Shown: positions 11,301 through 22,662, counted from the stretch's first letter. The stretch: 64,000 nt of DNA from Aselliscus stoliczkanus (GCA_033961575.1 CM066736.1:91458852-91522851), one strand, 5' to 3'. A program made the numbers and translations. The notes: a model not told the origin generated them from the sequence alone.

Positions 11301-14300
11301 AACACAATCACAAAGAGTAAGCCTTTCCCTAGGCTGGCGCCACACCACTACCCTCAATTCCACAGCCTCCACCCGAGTCCAAACCTTGACCATCCTCTTA
11401 CATGCCGACAGCCTTGCTGAAGGGGCTGCCAGCGCCTGGCATACGCTTCTGTCCTCCTACTCCCAGAAGGTTCATAGACAGCCACCACAGTAGCCATCCC
11501 AGGAACCCCTAAACAACCAGGCCCTCCATTATTTGGCCTCTGACTCACACCCCCTAGGACAGAGATTGCAAATTAGCAACCTGCAGACTGGTGTAAGCCT
11601 CAATCGAATTTGTGTGGCCTGCATGGTGCTTTTTTAAAAACAGAATTGATTGCTAACATTTACAAATTGGGATATTTCACACCAATATATTAGTTTTCAG
11701 TTTCCTTTGAAAAGTTACAAAAACTGGTTCCATTGAGATTACATTTCCCTCCCCCTCCCCCAACTAACCCTATAAATAACCAGCTAGAATGGAGTAGCAG
11801 CTATTCCCTTTTTTAAAGGGGGGGTCCAGGCAATGACCATTGAAGGCCACTAACATCACAAAAAGGAGAGGCAATTAGACTTCACCTTTGATAGAAGTGC
11901 TCAACACCACCTATTAAGTGTTATTGTAAAAGCAAAACACAAAAAACTCTCAAATCTGAATTTGATCAAGGCCCCGGAACTCACTACCAATTTACAGGAA
12001 ACCTGGGGGAAGAGGCACGTGTTAGCACCACCACAGGGAGAGAGTCTGCAATCCTGACTCTCCAGGGAAAACCCAGGACAAACACCACGTGGCTTCAATT
12101 AAAAAACAGAAAACTGCAAGCAAAACTAAAGAGAGATGGGAGGATAATGTATATAACATATCAACCATCAAAAGGTCTGGACCTATTTGGATATTGATTC
12201 AAACAAAACTTTTTTAAAAGGTGGGAGAGGACATTTATTGGCCAACTGGGAAAATGTAAACATTGACTGTATATTAAGGAATTATGGTTAAATTGCTGTA
12301 GACATGATAATGGTATTGTGAATTTTTAAAGAGTTTTTCTCTCTTAGAAATGCATGGATAAACATTTATGGATTAAAATATTTGTTTCAAAATAACCTAG
12401 GTGGGGGGGGCAGGGGTATGTGGGAGTACTGATGTAGCAAGATTAGCCAGGTGTTGATAGTTGTTGCAACTGGGTCATGGGTAAATCAGGCTCATTATTC
12501 TATTCTTTCTACTTTTGTATATGTTTGAAAATGTCCATAATACAAAATTTGAAAGGGGGTGGTGTGCTGCCCTTGGCTCATCTGAACCACATGCTCCTTG
12601 CTGAGTTTCCACAATTTGGGGTCTGGGTATGGCGCCTGCTGCATGGTGCAGGGGAGTCTTTCTTAATCTTTACTTATACTTCTATCCACCAAACACCCCG
12701 ATTGTGGTTACAGCCCATTATCTCTGCCCTGTGCTCTCAGTTCTGTCTGCATCTATGGCTATGTGACATTAGCAAATGTGGAGACTCAACTTATTTAAAT
12801 GGGACACATTTAATGATCAATCCTTAGAGTCCGAATATCTACTCTTTTCTTTCCCCCAAAGAAGCATATGTTTATTATTCCTTTGCTTCCTAACTTTTAG
12901 TCAATAGTCTATTCCTGATACAAAGGATACAAAACAGGGTCCTTACAATGCCCACAGCGTGCTCTGCATACAACACCTACCAGTCTTTCCAAATAGACCT
13001 CTGTGGGGAGGCACTGCTGCTCCCTCCAAGCCTGACCTGTTAAAACCAGGACCTTTAAAATCCGGCCCAAGAACACCCGGTTCATCGTGTTGTGAGCATC
13101 AGTGGCAGGCTAACACGGTTCCAGAGCTCAGGTCTGGATTCAGACCTGATTTATCTCAGTTCTACTGTGGTCTCAGGCTGTCTGTGATTTTGGGAAGGCT
13201 ACTAAACCTCTCCAGTCCTCTTTTTTGTCATCTGTAACATGGACATAATAATGGTATCTACCTCTCAGCATTGTCAGGATTAAATACCATAGTGCTGAGC
13301 ATAGGGCCAGTACCTGGTACGTGCCCCATAAATGGTCCTAGTCCACTGTCCATCAGGGCATGCGTGACAGATGGACTGATCAACTTGTTCAAGCACTGTC
13401 TGGAGACAGAAAAGGTTTCCTTCAGGAAAACCTAGGCACGACCTGCTGAGGCCCAAGGACATGGGCTTTGTGGCTCACACCCAGGCTAGCTCTAGCCTCT
13501 CTAAGGAGAGGTCTGCCCTCTGCCCTCTTGCCCTCCCACATTCTCTGCATCAAGCTCCACAAGGTACCTGTGTCCTCCGGAGAGCCATAGGAGGGGCTGC
13601 CCTGGGATAAGGTAGCCCAGCTCGAGTCCTCATCACTGGCTGCACTGTTCCGCATGCCAAACAGGAGGCTGGCACTCTTGCTGTGCTCCCGGGGGACGTC
13701 TGCAAGGGCCTGCGATCCGGGGGGCACCTCCACACTCTCCAGGGGCTCAGGCAGCCCTGGAGGAGAAGACAAGTCCTCCTCCTCCTCATCATCATCTTCC
13801 TCATCATCTTCCTCGGCCTCTCCTGCTGCCTTCTCCTCTCCGTCATCTGCCCCCTGATCTTGGGAGCTGATGATCAGGCCAGGTCCTCGGATCCCTCGGT
13901 TGGCCGCATTATGGGCAGAGAGCTCCAGCTCAGAATATAGGTGCATCAGGCCTTTGGGGCCTAGGGGTGCCGTCTCAGGCTCCTGGCTGGCCTCCTCTGC
14001 CAAGGTCAAGGTCACATTGCGGTTCTGATCACGGTGGGCTGTGGCGGCCCGTCGGAGCTGGTTCTGGCCCTCCTTTAGCCACTTGGCATTGGCAGGGCCC
14101 GGCTCAGGCCCACCACCCTCCCCCATGGCGCTGCGCAGGTCCTTGGGTCCCACAGCAGTGGCCTGCAGCTTGGCGTTGAGCAGCTGGTTGTGAGCAGCAT
14201 GCAGGGGCAGGGGTAGGCTCAGGGAGGGACCTCCGTGGCTGTTGGCATTAATGGCTGACTGGCTCAGTGATGATGGAACAGACATGGCCTTGGCAGATTC

Positions 14301-15288
14301 TGTAAGGGCGAGGGGAGAGGAGACTATGTTGAGCCTCCAGCTCAGGATAGCAGCATCCCTGCCTTTGACCCAGAGCTGCACCCCGCACCGCCTCATCTCC
14401 CTTACACTTAGCAGGCCAGCACACACTGCTCTGTGTCCTATAAGTTTTTTCCCCATAAGCGTGATTTAGTTTAACTCCTCTCCCCGCATCACTACCACAC
14501 CTATCGTAGGCCAGGTCCGGGCCTGAACTCCATCCCATCTCCAAATCCCCAGCCCTGAGCTTCCTGGGATAGCACAGCCAGCCCCTGCTTTGCCCTTACT
14601 CCCAACAGCAGAGCCTCCACACAATGGCTCTCTGTGCATCTCCACCCCCGGCTCATCTGGCTGGGGCTTATTGTGCTAGGGACACAGCTGGCATGAGGCT
14701 GGCTCATGTGTTCTGGACATTGGACACTGACTGCCCCCTTTCTCCCGCCACACTGCTATCCACAGCCCACCACTGAGTTCCCCAGGCTGTGTTCCTATCA
14801 TCATAAATCACTGGGCTCAATAAGCCCCCAAGCCCTGTGAGGGCAGGAGAGAAAGAGTTGCAGACCCAGCCCTGGAATGGTCCTGGGAGGGCAGGTCACA
14901 AAGGAAGGGCCTTCGGCTCCAATCCATGGCTCCTTTGGCCAGCTGAAGCTACATTTTGTGACTGTTTCTATAAAATATCTCACCTCGGGCACCAGTCCCT
15001 CTGCCAGCCCCTATAACACCCCAGGCCTGGGTCACTGCATGAGCCTTTGACCTGGACCTTCCAGCCCTTAAGGTCTTTGCCCCAATGTCACCTTTTCAGT
15101 AAGACCTTTCCGAATACCCTTTTAAAACTGCAGGACAGTTAAGTGCTGGCTTTGGAAGCCAGTGGCCCTGGTTCGGGTCCCACATATGAGGGCCAGTGAC
15201 ACTGCCCTCAAAAAAAAACAAAAAAACTGCAGGACACAATGTCCCCTCTCAGAAACCCCGAAATCTTCCCTAGCACCATCTGACAAGC

Positions 15289-15324
<36 letters not shown>

Positions 15325-18300
15325 CGTCTCCTCATGACTCTAATTTCAGTGCCATGGTGGTGAAAATTTTGTGTTTTTTTCCATGTAGTATGCCTAGAGC
15401 TTAACACAGTCCTGGAACAGAAGAGGAGCTCAATAAATATTTGTCGAATTAACATATGAATGTGCCCTCCTATCTCCTCCAGGCCCCATTTTCACATCCT
15501 CTCTGCCAGTTTCAGAAAACACTTTGGCCATGCTCTTGTATCTCAACCATTGCTCATGGTGCCCCCACCAAACTCCACCTGCCCTTCAGGCGAGGGGATC
15601 TCCTGTTCCAGCGACAGCCAACCCATTCTGTCTCCTCTGGCCCCCTCTTCCCTCCTCACAAGCCCTTTGACGATCACCTTCTCCCCCCGCCTATCCTTCC
15701 AGCCCCATCACCCCAGTGATCCTGCATTCAAGGCCCCATTCCACCCTTCCCATTCTCCTTGACCTTCAACTACTGGACTACTCTCCTTCCCTGACCCCCA
15801 CTATAAAGTGCTTGCTCCCTGACCCTCACTGCCCCCACATCACAGTTGATGCTCCCTGACCAACCACTCCCTCTCTCCTCTTGACCCTCTTAGACTGCCC
15901 CTACCATATTACCCACTCTTTCCCTGATACCGTCACTCAGAGTTCTCTCTTCCTATTTGACCCTTCCCACAACACACAACTATGCCTCACTGACTGCCCC
16001 CCAAACGCACACCTTCCTGACTCCCACTGTACAGTTTTCTCCAATTTCTCACCTGAGAGCTCTCTGTTTCCCTGTTCCCCACTAACAAGTTCTTTCATTC
16101 CCTGACCCTTTGCTTCAGCTCTTTCTGCCATCTTAGTATAGCCTTCAGCACCAAGCACAGGTTGCAGTGAGTCGTTTTAGGCTGCTAAGCAAGGCTCTAC
16201 CATCTCTCAGGTGCAGCATGGCTCTGAGGCAGGAGCCATAGCTCGCCTTTCTGTCCCTTCCAGCTACTCAGACCCTACCGCACACATCTGTAAAATAAAA
16301 TTTAAAAAGCTCTTGTCTGTGTCTGCCTCATGTATAACTGCTGGTCTGCTCAGCATGGCTCCACATGGACAATGAGAAAATTCGTGGTCACTGACAACTG
16401 AAAAAAACAAACGGCTCTGACTCTAGTCAGAATCACAGTCATCTTCCAAAAATGGAAACCAGATTGTGTAATTCCCCAGTTTGAAAAATTAGATGGCTCA
16501 CCGCTGCCTTTAGGATAACATCTGCACTCATTAGCAGGACACCAAGAGCCTCCTTGAGCCAATCCCGATGACCTCTCGGACCTCCTCCTCCTCCCTGCCT
16601 CCTTCACACCTTACCCTCCAGCCACATGAAGCATGGTGGATTCTAGAACATGTCACACTCTTGCAGCCCTGGCTCTTTGGTTATCTTTGGATTGGAATCC
16701 TGTCTCTCTTTGTGAGAACCTCTAACTTCATGTTTCGAAACTTGGCTCAGTGGTCATAGCTCCTAGGCGGTGAGTCTTCCCTGTTCAGTCATGCCTCCCC
16801 ATCCTCAAGTGACCATTCCCTTCTTTGTGTGTCATGATACCCACTACTGCATTCTATCAGAACATCTGAGAAGCATCTTGCTCAGCTTCAGATTCCCACT
16901 AGCAAAGAGAGTGCACTGTCCATCTGCCAGAGTGGGCCCTCAGTGAAGAAGGAAAGGAGGGATGGAGGGGACAGACACGGGGTGAGAGGAACCAGGAAGC
17001 TTGGAACTCATTGGGAAAAGACACTAAGACAGGTTTGTGTGGTCCCATGGGCTGCGGATGGGCAATGGGAGGATAGGGAGGGTGCTAGAGAATGAGGAAA
17101 GGTCCTTGAGAAAGAAGTAAGATGGGCCAGGGGTCCCAGACAGGTGCAGGATGAGATCTAGGGAAAAGGAGAGGGAGGCAGTTAGCATAAACTGATATCC
17201 TAGCCCTTGTGCTGCTCAACATGATTTTCAGGAGGTGGAAGAGCCCAGGACTCAGGCAAGCTCATGATGAGCCAGCCCTTCTCTGAAGCAGTGGTGTATG
17301 GAGCCAGGTTTCACAGAGGTCAGGCTGGGACCAACCTCCTTAGCACTTGGAGGTGTGATTTGGGAAGAGCACATGCGCTGTGAGGTTGGGACAGTGAAGA
17401 GCCAGGCTGACTTCAGGGCAGCCCTGTCCATCTCTGGTCATCAGGGCCGAAAGCACTGGAGAAGGAATAGGGAAGGTCTGTTGTAAGTGCTAAGGCCTGA
17501 GCACCTAGCCCAATGGTCTAGTCACCATCACCGTACTTTATGAGATCAAAGGATGACCAGCTGCCAATATCTTCCAGAAGGAACACAACCCAACGTCTCT
17601 CACTGGGGTTATCCATACCTGGAGCCTCTCAAAAGATGGAAAGAGTCGAAAGGATTCTGGCTCAAGGCAGGGAGCTGGGCAGGGAATTTAGAACAGAAAC
17701 TAACAGTGGCTATGAAGCCTAAAAAAGCTATCGGACAACAGGGACAGAGGACTGAGGGGGTGAGTCCTGCTCAAGGTCAAGGGTCTTCTAATCTGACAGC
17801 TTACTATATGGCAGGCACTGTGCAAGGCATGGGGGAGAGTGGTAAATAATGAAGAAATGGTTCCTTCCCAATGGAGCTCACAGTCTAGTGGTGAAATGGT
17901 CATTGAACAACTTGTTACAATGCAATGTAATGCCAGTATCTAGAATAGTACTTGGCACCTATAAGCACTCCCGATTTGTTGAATAAATGATTGAGTATTA
18001 TAATGGTGGAAGAACAGGACACTACAGGAGCCTGAGGCTTACTCTAGCTTAGACATCACTAAAGACCTTTCTGAAAAAGGGACTTTTACGCTGAGACAAG
18101 AACACAACTCTCCTTGGACCACCCCCTGCACTACCCTTCCCTCTTAGAGATAACCTCTCACTCCTAATTCACAGTGGAAATAAAAGCCATCAGTGGGGGA
18201 ATGTCCTCAAAGGTACAAACTTACTGTATCCATCCATTTTTCTGCTTCTTCCTAAAACCAATTGCTTGACCTACCATTTGGATCCTTCCTTTTACGCCTT

Positions 18301-20409
18301 TCTAAGAATTTTGCACCACTGTTTATCCATGTTTTATTCTATATAATCAACCTCTCCTTCTCAGTAGGATCCACTATCTCCCAACTTAAATACGGAATCT
18401 TTCTTGACCTGACCCTCCTCCAGTGCCACTTCCTGCTCTCTTGTCACCCCTGTCGAGGTACACTTCTTGGAAGAGTTGTCTCTACGTGCTGTTGCCATTT
18501 TATCACTTCACTCTCTCTCCTGAACGTTTCTAATACTGCTTCCACTCTCAACACAACTCAGTAACAGCTCCTACCAATCAACAGGACCCCTCTGTCATTT
18601 AATTCAACAGACACTTGAAGTCCTCATCTTGGTTGTACTCTCAGCAGCATTTGACACCAGAGGCCACTTATCCAACTTCCATCCATGGCTTCCACACGCT
18701 ACATTGCCCAGTTTTCTTCCTACACTCTAATTACTGTCTAGGGGCTTCTTAGACTCCTTTGCTGGCTCATCTAACTACCAGCTGGAGTTTCTCATGGCAT
18801 GTTCTTACGCCCTTTTGTCTTATGTCTTTCTCACCCGCTATTCAATATAGGTATTCATTCATGCCCATAGCTTTGGTTACCATCTATTGGGCTGTTGGAA
18901 AAGTCATGACGCATTTTTGCAATGGAAAACACAGAAAAAATACGTCATGACTTTTCCAACAACCCAACATAAACTGATTTCCAAATTTACACCGTTTCAG
19001 ACCCCTCATCTGAGCTCCAGACATGTATATCAACTTTTTATTCAACATCTCCACTTGGATGTCTCAAAGGCCTCTCAAACATAAGCACTTGTGTTTCTCT
19101 CACTCACCTCTAAGAGGTCCTTTTTCAGGATCTTGGGTCTTGAATGATATGACCAACCATCCTGCTGTGCAAACCAGAAGTAAGGGTACCATACTTGACA
19201 TTACCTTCTCCCTGGCTCCCCATACTTAATCCATTCCCAGACACTGACAATTTTCTCTTGGAGAAACATTTCTAGATTTGATCTATTCTCCACATCCACT
19301 ACCATCAATAATCCACACCAAGAACAAAGACCTTAAGACCAAAATTTGTAACTTGGCCTCAGTTGTCCTGCTCAGTCTGATCCGTGCCTATCTTTCCAGC
19401 TTTGGCACTCTACTCTCCAGCCTCTCCGGCCTTCTTTGATTCCTCAAAGATAATATGCTCTTTCCACATGGTGTTTGCATGTGATTTCCCTTCTGCCTAG
19501 AACCTCCTTCCCCTACTTTCTCAGCCTAACTAACTTCTACTCATATTTTATCTCCGTTCAAATGCCATGTTCTCAGAGAAGCCTTCCTTGGTTCTCTCTC
19601 CCTAACTGCCATACCACTTTAGCTTGTGCTCTTGTGTGTGCCCAAGGAACTATCCACCTTTCCTTCATGGTATTTATTACATTTGTAATTTTATTCTTAT
19701 TTAATTCCACCCTCACCCCCCATCCCTGACTGTCAACTCCATGGGGATAAGAAACCAGTCTATTCTATAAACCAGTTCATAATTACATCTTCAGTGCCTA
19801 ACACAGTACTTGGTATATACTAAGTGCTCCAAGCATATTTGTTGAATGACTAAATGAACAAATAGATGCATTTTGGGGGTGTTTTTTTTTCCTTTTTAGA
19901 GGGCAGTGTCACTGGCCTCATATGTGGGATCCGAACCAGGACCGCTGGCGTCCCAAGCCAGCTCTTAACCACCGCGCCACTCGGCCAGCCCTAGATGCAT
20001 TTTTTTTAAAGGATCACACCGTGTTGAGAGTAGTTATAGGGAGGTAGGCAAGAAGGTATGCTATTAGAGCAGTCCAGGAGAACAAAATGATTGTGGCCTA
20101 GATTAAGTTTGGTAGCAGTGGGGATGGAGTAAAATGAATGGATTTGAAAAATGTTTAGGTACCAAGATGTGACAGAACTCGGTGATATTAGATGTAGAGG
20201 ATGAGGGAGTAGAGGTTAATCTAGAATGCTGCCCAGGATTCTAGCTTGGGTAACTGATCAGAAAGTGGCCACTTCTGAGAGTTAAAGGAAGAACAGGTTT
20301 GGAAGTGGGTAGAGAGGGAACATAGAGAAGATAACTCAGCTTGGGATCTGTAGGTTTGGAATTCCTGTTGGACTTCCAGGAGGATATTGTGAGGGCAGTT
20401 GGATACAGA

Positions 20410-20454
<45 letters not shown>

Positions 20455-21600
20455 GATGAAATTTGAAGCCTTGGGAGTGAACAGAATACCCAGGAGAAAG
20501 TGCGGAATGAAAGAAGATCGCTCAGGGCAGAACCACGAGCTTCACTGACATCTAAAGCAAGAGGAAAGAGGTATCAAATGAGCTTGAGAAGGAGCAGACA
20601 ATGAATGCCAGGAGAGAAACCAGGAAAATGCTTCAAGGAGAGTTGACCACACACCCCTGAATACTATGAAAAGGTAAAGGAGGATATCAGTGAAGTGTGC
20701 GTTGGAGTTGGCCACATGCAGGTCTCAGGTGACCTTGGCTTGAGCAGTTTCAGTGAGGATGAGAGACAGCAAAGCGAGTGCACCGGTTTTCAGAATGAAT
20801 GGGAAGTGAGGAAATGAAGACAGTGTAGACAAGGTTTTGTCTTTGAAGAGTGGCGAGAGCAGGGGATTATGCTGGAAGGTCTGGGAATACAAGAAATTGC
20901 ACAGGCGGATTCAAACCAGGTTCGGAACCATCTCTGAATTTGCGGTGGGAAAACTGCTCCTAATGAGTGCTTCTGTGAGTGCTAGGCCTCCCGGCAGGGC
21001 TGGGAACACAGCCGGCCCCAGAACACACACTTCTCGGTCGCCGCGAGCGACAGAATGCGGACTGACAGAGTGCAGGCCTAGGACCCTGCAGGAAAGCGTG
21101 CGGCCTCTACCGACCTCCCCCTGCGTCCCCTGCCATCCCCCATCCCCCACCTCCCCTCTCTGCGCGTCCCCTACCCTTGCCCCCGATGCATCCCGGAGGG
21201 GCAGGAGGCAAAGGCCCGGGAGGGACCGTGCTGAGGACCGAGGTGGAGCCTACAAGGGGGGCAGGGGCGCAGGAGACGGTGGGAACGCGCGCGGTGCGAG
21301 GGCTGCCCGCGGAGATGGGGCCTGGCCGGGGCCGCCACGGGTAAAGGTCTGCGCGGTCTGCGGGACGCTGCGGGCTCGGGATCCGGCCGCCGGGGCTGGG
21401 CTTGGGCCCGGGCAGCTCCTACCTGCGCGGGGAGGCCCCAGGCCGAGGTGGCGGAGGTGGCTCAGGCTGCGGGGCTCGGGCTCCGCGGCAGCTTCTCCAT
21501 CACAACATCCCCCGCCCAGAAGCGCGCGGGCCGCGGGGCCGAGCCCGGAGCGGCGGGGGCGCGCGAGGGAGGGGGAGGGGCGCCATCTTGGGCCGAGCGT
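5297..21600 (-). CDS. APBB1: APBB1 (FE65) gene, 5' part: exons 1-12, partial at left edge
   Basis: This is the amyloid-beta precursor protein-binding adaptor FE65. It is a cytoplasmic and nuclear scaffold whose second PTB domain binds the APP tail and whose WW domain binds proline-rich partners. Coding exons on the minus strand are 14285-13568, 8167-7992, 7892-7836, 7735-7650, 7538-7475, 7050-6901, 6537-6410, 6304-6299, 6001-5887, 5738-5654 and 5380-5297. They join in frame into 556 codons with no stop. Visible parts are an N-terminal region with an acidic Asp/Glu run near residues 155-175, a WW domain at about 253-285 (tryptophans in AGWM and TQWEPP), PTB1 at about 370-510, and the first residues of PTB2 ([14 protein letters not shown]). 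The known family length is about 710 residues, so roughly 154 C-terminal residues lie left of position 1; no matching exon was seen in 1-5296. The start was chosen as [10 protein letters not shown], 14 bases after the exon 2 acceptor. One donor is GC instead of GT (see the exon 10 entry). Confidence 0.95.
5654..5738 (-). CDS. APBB1: APBB1 exon 11
   Basis: The acceptor is TTCCTCAG| and the donor is TTCAAG|GTCAGT. It encodes [20 protein letters not shown] and KLVDVPFQ, residues 501-528, plus the first base of Val529. It covers the end of PTB1 and the inter-PTB linker. Confidence 0.95.
5887..6001 (-). CDS. APBB1: APBB1 exon 10 (PTB1), with a GC splice donor
   Basis: The acceptor is CCCCAACAG|. 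It encodes [20 protein letters not shown], then [18 protein letters not shown], residues 463-500 if the microexon is used. The only donor that joins in frame to exon 11 is TCTAAG|GCACGG, a GC instead of the usual GT. Exon 11 then continues exactly with IMAERRN. GC-AG introns are a known minority class. Confidence 0.92.
6299..6304 (-). CDS. APBB1: APBB1 exon 9, 6-nt neuronal microexon
   Basis: The six bases AGAGAG sit between a perfect acceptor (GGACCCAG|) and a good donor (|GTACTA). Placed between exon 8 (ends ..AG) and exon 10 (starts GGAC..), they give SG-R-E-R-DF. Skipping them gives SG-R-DF, so the microexon adds two residues, Arg and Glu, inside PTB1. A 6-base, neuron-specific exon 9 is established for FE65 in other mammals. 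A TGCTGC pair at 6314-6319, about nine bases before the acceptor, fits the UGC motif recognised by the neuronal splicing factor SRRM4; that link is inference. Confidence 0.93.
6410..6537 (-). CDS. APBB1: APBB1 exon 8 (PTB1)
   Basis: The acceptor is GGCCTGCAG| and the donor is GTGGAAG|GTGGGT. It encodes residues 418-459 ([20 protein letters not shown]...WGVGRDSG) plus two bases of an Arg. The split Arg codon can be completed either by the microexon or directly by exon 10. Confidence 0.95.
6901..7050 (-). CDS. APBB1: APBB1 exon 7 (start of PTB1)
   Basis: The acceptor is TCTGGCAG| and the donor is GGGGAG|GTGAGG. Exactly 50 codons, residues 368-417, begin [17 protein letters not shown], the first strand of the phosphotyrosine-binding fold, and end DPMSGGWGE. 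Confidence 0.96.
7475..7538 (-). CDS. APBB1: APBB1 exon 6
   Basis: The acceptor is CCTCTAG| and the donor is ATCAAG|GTTTGT. The donor is weaker than average because it has T at intron position +3. The exon encodes [21 protein letters not shown], residues 347-367, which leads into PTB1. Confidence 0.93.
7650..7735 (-). CDS. APBB1: APBB1 exon 5
   Basis: The acceptor is CTTCTCAAG|, an AAG rather than the commoner CAG, and the donor is CCTCAG|GTGAG. The exon encodes residues 318-345 ([19 protein letters not shown]...) plus two bases of Ser346. It is an acidic linker. Confidence 0.93.
7836..7892 (-). CDS. APBB1: APBB1 exon 4 (57 nt)
   Basis: The acceptor is CTTCCCAG| and the donor is GGAAG|GTGAG. 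The exon encodes residues 299-317 ([19 protein letters not shown]), in phase 0 at both ends, so skipping it would keep the reading frame. It lies in the linker between the WW and PTB1 domains. Confidence 0.94.
7992..8167 (-). CDS. APBB1: APBB1 exon 3 (WW domain)
   Basis: The exon is bounded by CCTGGCAG| and CCCAG|GTAAG. It encodes residues 240-298, starting [14 protein letters not shown]. It contains the whole WW domain: first Trp in LPAGWMRV, the Tyr-Tyr-Trp core in GTYYWHIP, and the second Trp with following prolines in TQWEPP. These are the signature positions for binding proline-rich ligands. The exon ends in phase 0. Confidence 0.97.
8509..8870. repeat. CA-rich low-complexity / degenerate microsatellite
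   Basis: A long run of interrupted ACAC and ACACC motifs. It produces a 158-residue open frame on the plus strand with His/Thr/Pro-rich composition and no domain, which is not a gene. Confidence 0.75.
13130..13300 (+). mobile_element. MIR SINE remnant
   Basis: The core TTTGGGAAGGCTACTAAACC..., the CTGTAACATGGACATAATAATGG stretch and the following GGATTAAATACC match the old mammalian MIR pattern (tRNA-derived, mammal-wide). Confidence 0.6.
13568..14299 (-). CDS. APBB1: APBB1 exon 2 (start codon; N-terminus and acidic region)
   Basis: The acceptor CCCTTACAG precedes 14299. The ATG is at 14285-14283 and opens [19 protein letters not shown]. The donor ACACAG|GTACCT follows 13568. The 718 coding bases give residues 1-239 plus the first base of Asp240. 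The Asp/Glu run is encoded by a GAA/GAT/GAG-rich stretch at about 13772-13812, a likely spot for length variation. The exon ends at [10 protein letters not shown], immediately before the WW domain exon. Confidence 0.96.
15137..15222 (+). mobile_element. 5'-truncated short tRNA SINE
   Basis: It begins inside the head at GTTAAGTGCTGGC and ends ACTGCCCTC plus an A tail. Direct repeats AAAACTGCAGGACA flank it (15124-15136 and 15223-15236), which proves LINE-mediated insertion. Confidence 0.9.
15289..15324. repeat. (TAA)n microsatellite
   Basis: About twelve uninterrupted TAA units. Confidence 0.95.
18620..19860 (+). mobile_element. L2 LINE remnants
   Basis: The 3' part has the L2 pattern: a pyrimidine-rich lead, TCAAATGCCATGTTCTCAGA, then CAGTGCCTAACACAGTACTTGG and a TTTGTTGAATGA end. 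A MITE interrupts it at 18887. Exact limits are uncertain. Confidence 0.55.
18887..18967. mobile_element. Palindromic mariner MITE, copy 2 (81 bp)
   Basis: It opens TTGGGCTGTTGGAAAAGTCA and closes TGACTTTTCCAACAACCCAA, flanked by TA at the left. The inner arms ATGACGCATTTTT and AAAAAATACGTCAT are also complementary, so the whole unit can fold into one hairpin with a short loop. This copy lies in APBB1 intron 1. Confidence 0.88.
19875..19991 (-). mobile_element. Short tRNA-derived SINE
   Basis: On the minus strand it shows the head GGCTGGCCGAGTGGCGCGGTG and the end GACACTGCCCTC with an A tail (T-rich on the plus strand). Target site copies TAGATGCATTTT lie at 19863-19874 and 19992-20003. Confidence 0.92.
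20411..20453. repeat. (TATC)n microsatellite
   Basis: About ten perfect tetranucleotide units. Likely polymorphic. Confidence 0.95.
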
Positions 21601-21935
21601 GGACGCGCGAGCGCTAGCCCCTCGGGGCTGCACTGGGACGCAGGGTCCCGGAGCGCCCCACCCAATGCCACCCTGCGGCCTCTCGCCAGCCGCTACGCCC
21701 GCGCCTCTGCCGACCCCTGCCCAGCCCGGCACCGCCCTCCACCCCGAGGCCCCGGAGACACCGAGCGCGCCCGCAGGGCCCCGCCCGGCACCCCCGTGGG
21801 GAGACGCACCCGCCGGGTCCGACCCTGGGTGGCTGTGGCAGGGCCGGCCCGCAGCCGCGCGGGTCGGGCTCCGAGAAGGCAGCTGGCCCCGCTCTTGCGG
21901 CAGCACTCCCTGGCGTCCTGCTGGAGAGGCGATAA
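20985..21935. promoter_or_regulatory. APBB1: CpG island promoter of APBB1
   Basis: This is about 950 bases of very high G+C with dense CpG, in sharp contrast to the AT-richer DNA on both sides, and it is centred on the APBB1 first exon. No TATA box is visible. Long reading frames on both strands here (for example 20837-21955 plus and 21250-21906 minus) are what base composition alone produces. A bidirectional start is possible, but nothing coding is seen on the plus strand. Confidence 0.8.
21423..21595 (-). other. APBB1: APBB1 exon 1, non-coding (5' UTR)
   Basis: A GC-rich leader reads leftward and ends with the splice donor GCGCAG|GTAGGA, whose last exonic base is 21423. No in-frame initiator is needed here because the coding start is in exon 2. 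The right boundary, which is the transcription start, is an estimate: a YY1-type AAGATGGCG motif at about 21582-21590 on the minus strand is typical of sites just downstream of CpG-island start points. Confidence 0.6.
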
Positions 21936-21961
21936 GGGCACAGCGCTGGCGATAATAATAG

Positions 21962-22175
21962 CTCGTATGTATTGACCGCTTACCCTGTGCCAGGCTCTGT
22001 GTGAAACCCTTTACGTGTATTCATCCTCGCGTCAGCCCTGTGAAACCGCCGCTATTGTTATCCTCATTTTTCAGAGGCAGATGCTGAGGTTCAGAAAAGG
22101 AAAAAGACCTGCCTGCAGTCACAAGGCAGTGAAACCAGACTGGAACCAGATGTTTCTTGACACCATACCCCTGCT
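21962..22175 (-). mobile_element. MIR SINE remnant
   Basis: The plus strand shows the reverse MIR pattern: CCCTGTGCCAGGCTCTGTG, then TTATCCTCATTTTTCAGAGG and AGTCACAAGGCAGTGAAACC. It lies directly at the edge of the CpG island. Confidence 0.65.
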
Positions 22176-22615
22176 GCTGAACATAAAGTTGTGACACCAA
22201 GGCCTCACAGCTGTCAATAAATCGCTCCCCAGTAGAAATGCATAAGAGGTCATGAAGAAGGGGGAAATGGGGGAAAAGTGTGAAGGAAGGAATAGTGAGG
22301 CACAATATTTACTGCAGATTGACTGGATAGTGGGATGGTTCCCAGTGGTCTGATCAGTGGCCCAGAGGCCACCAAGGAACATGGTGGGGAATGTTACCAT
22401 CCGGAAACCCTCTCATGGCTCATTCCTCTAAGGCAGAGGTTTTAATTTATTGTAGCTACTATTGTGCTACTGACTGGAGGTGCCCTCAGGTTTCTAACAC
22501 TTAAAGGTGTCCAAACTGAAATTCATTATTTCATCCCCTTTATTGGCCTTCTAAGAATTGTCACTGGGGTGAAAAAGAACTCTCCCCAACACACTCCATG
22601 TGCATGAGCTTGCAT

Positions 22616-22617
<2 letters not shown>

Positions 22618-22662
<45 letters not shown>
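22618..22662. repeat. (CA)n microsatellite
   Basis: About 22 uninterrupted CA units. Confidence 0.97.

Larger units (their letters stand above)
8168..13567 (-). other. APBB1: APBB1 intron 2
   Basis: This is 5.4 kb without coding sequence. It holds a CA-rich low-complexity stretch (8509-8870), a GC-rich stretch near 8880-9300, a probable L2 remnant (about 10490-11165) and a MIR at about 13130-13300. The remainder looks unique. Open frames here are chance frames in GC- or CA-rich DNA. Confidence 0.7.
14300..21422 (-). other. APBB1: APBB1 intron 1
   Basis: This is 7.1 kb separating the promoter exon from the first coding exon. It contains a truncated SINE (15137-15222), a (TAA)n tract, L2-like DNA with a MITE inside it (18620-19860), a minus-strand SINE (19875-19991), a (TATC)n tract, and old interspersed DNA of uncertain family (20040-20860). 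No coding exon is seen. Confidence 0.7.

Noticed and set aside
20837..21955. 372-codon plus-strand open frame
   Set aside because: It covers a CpG island, has no domain and has low-complexity Arg/Pro/Ala content. A frame this long is expected where stop codons are rare.
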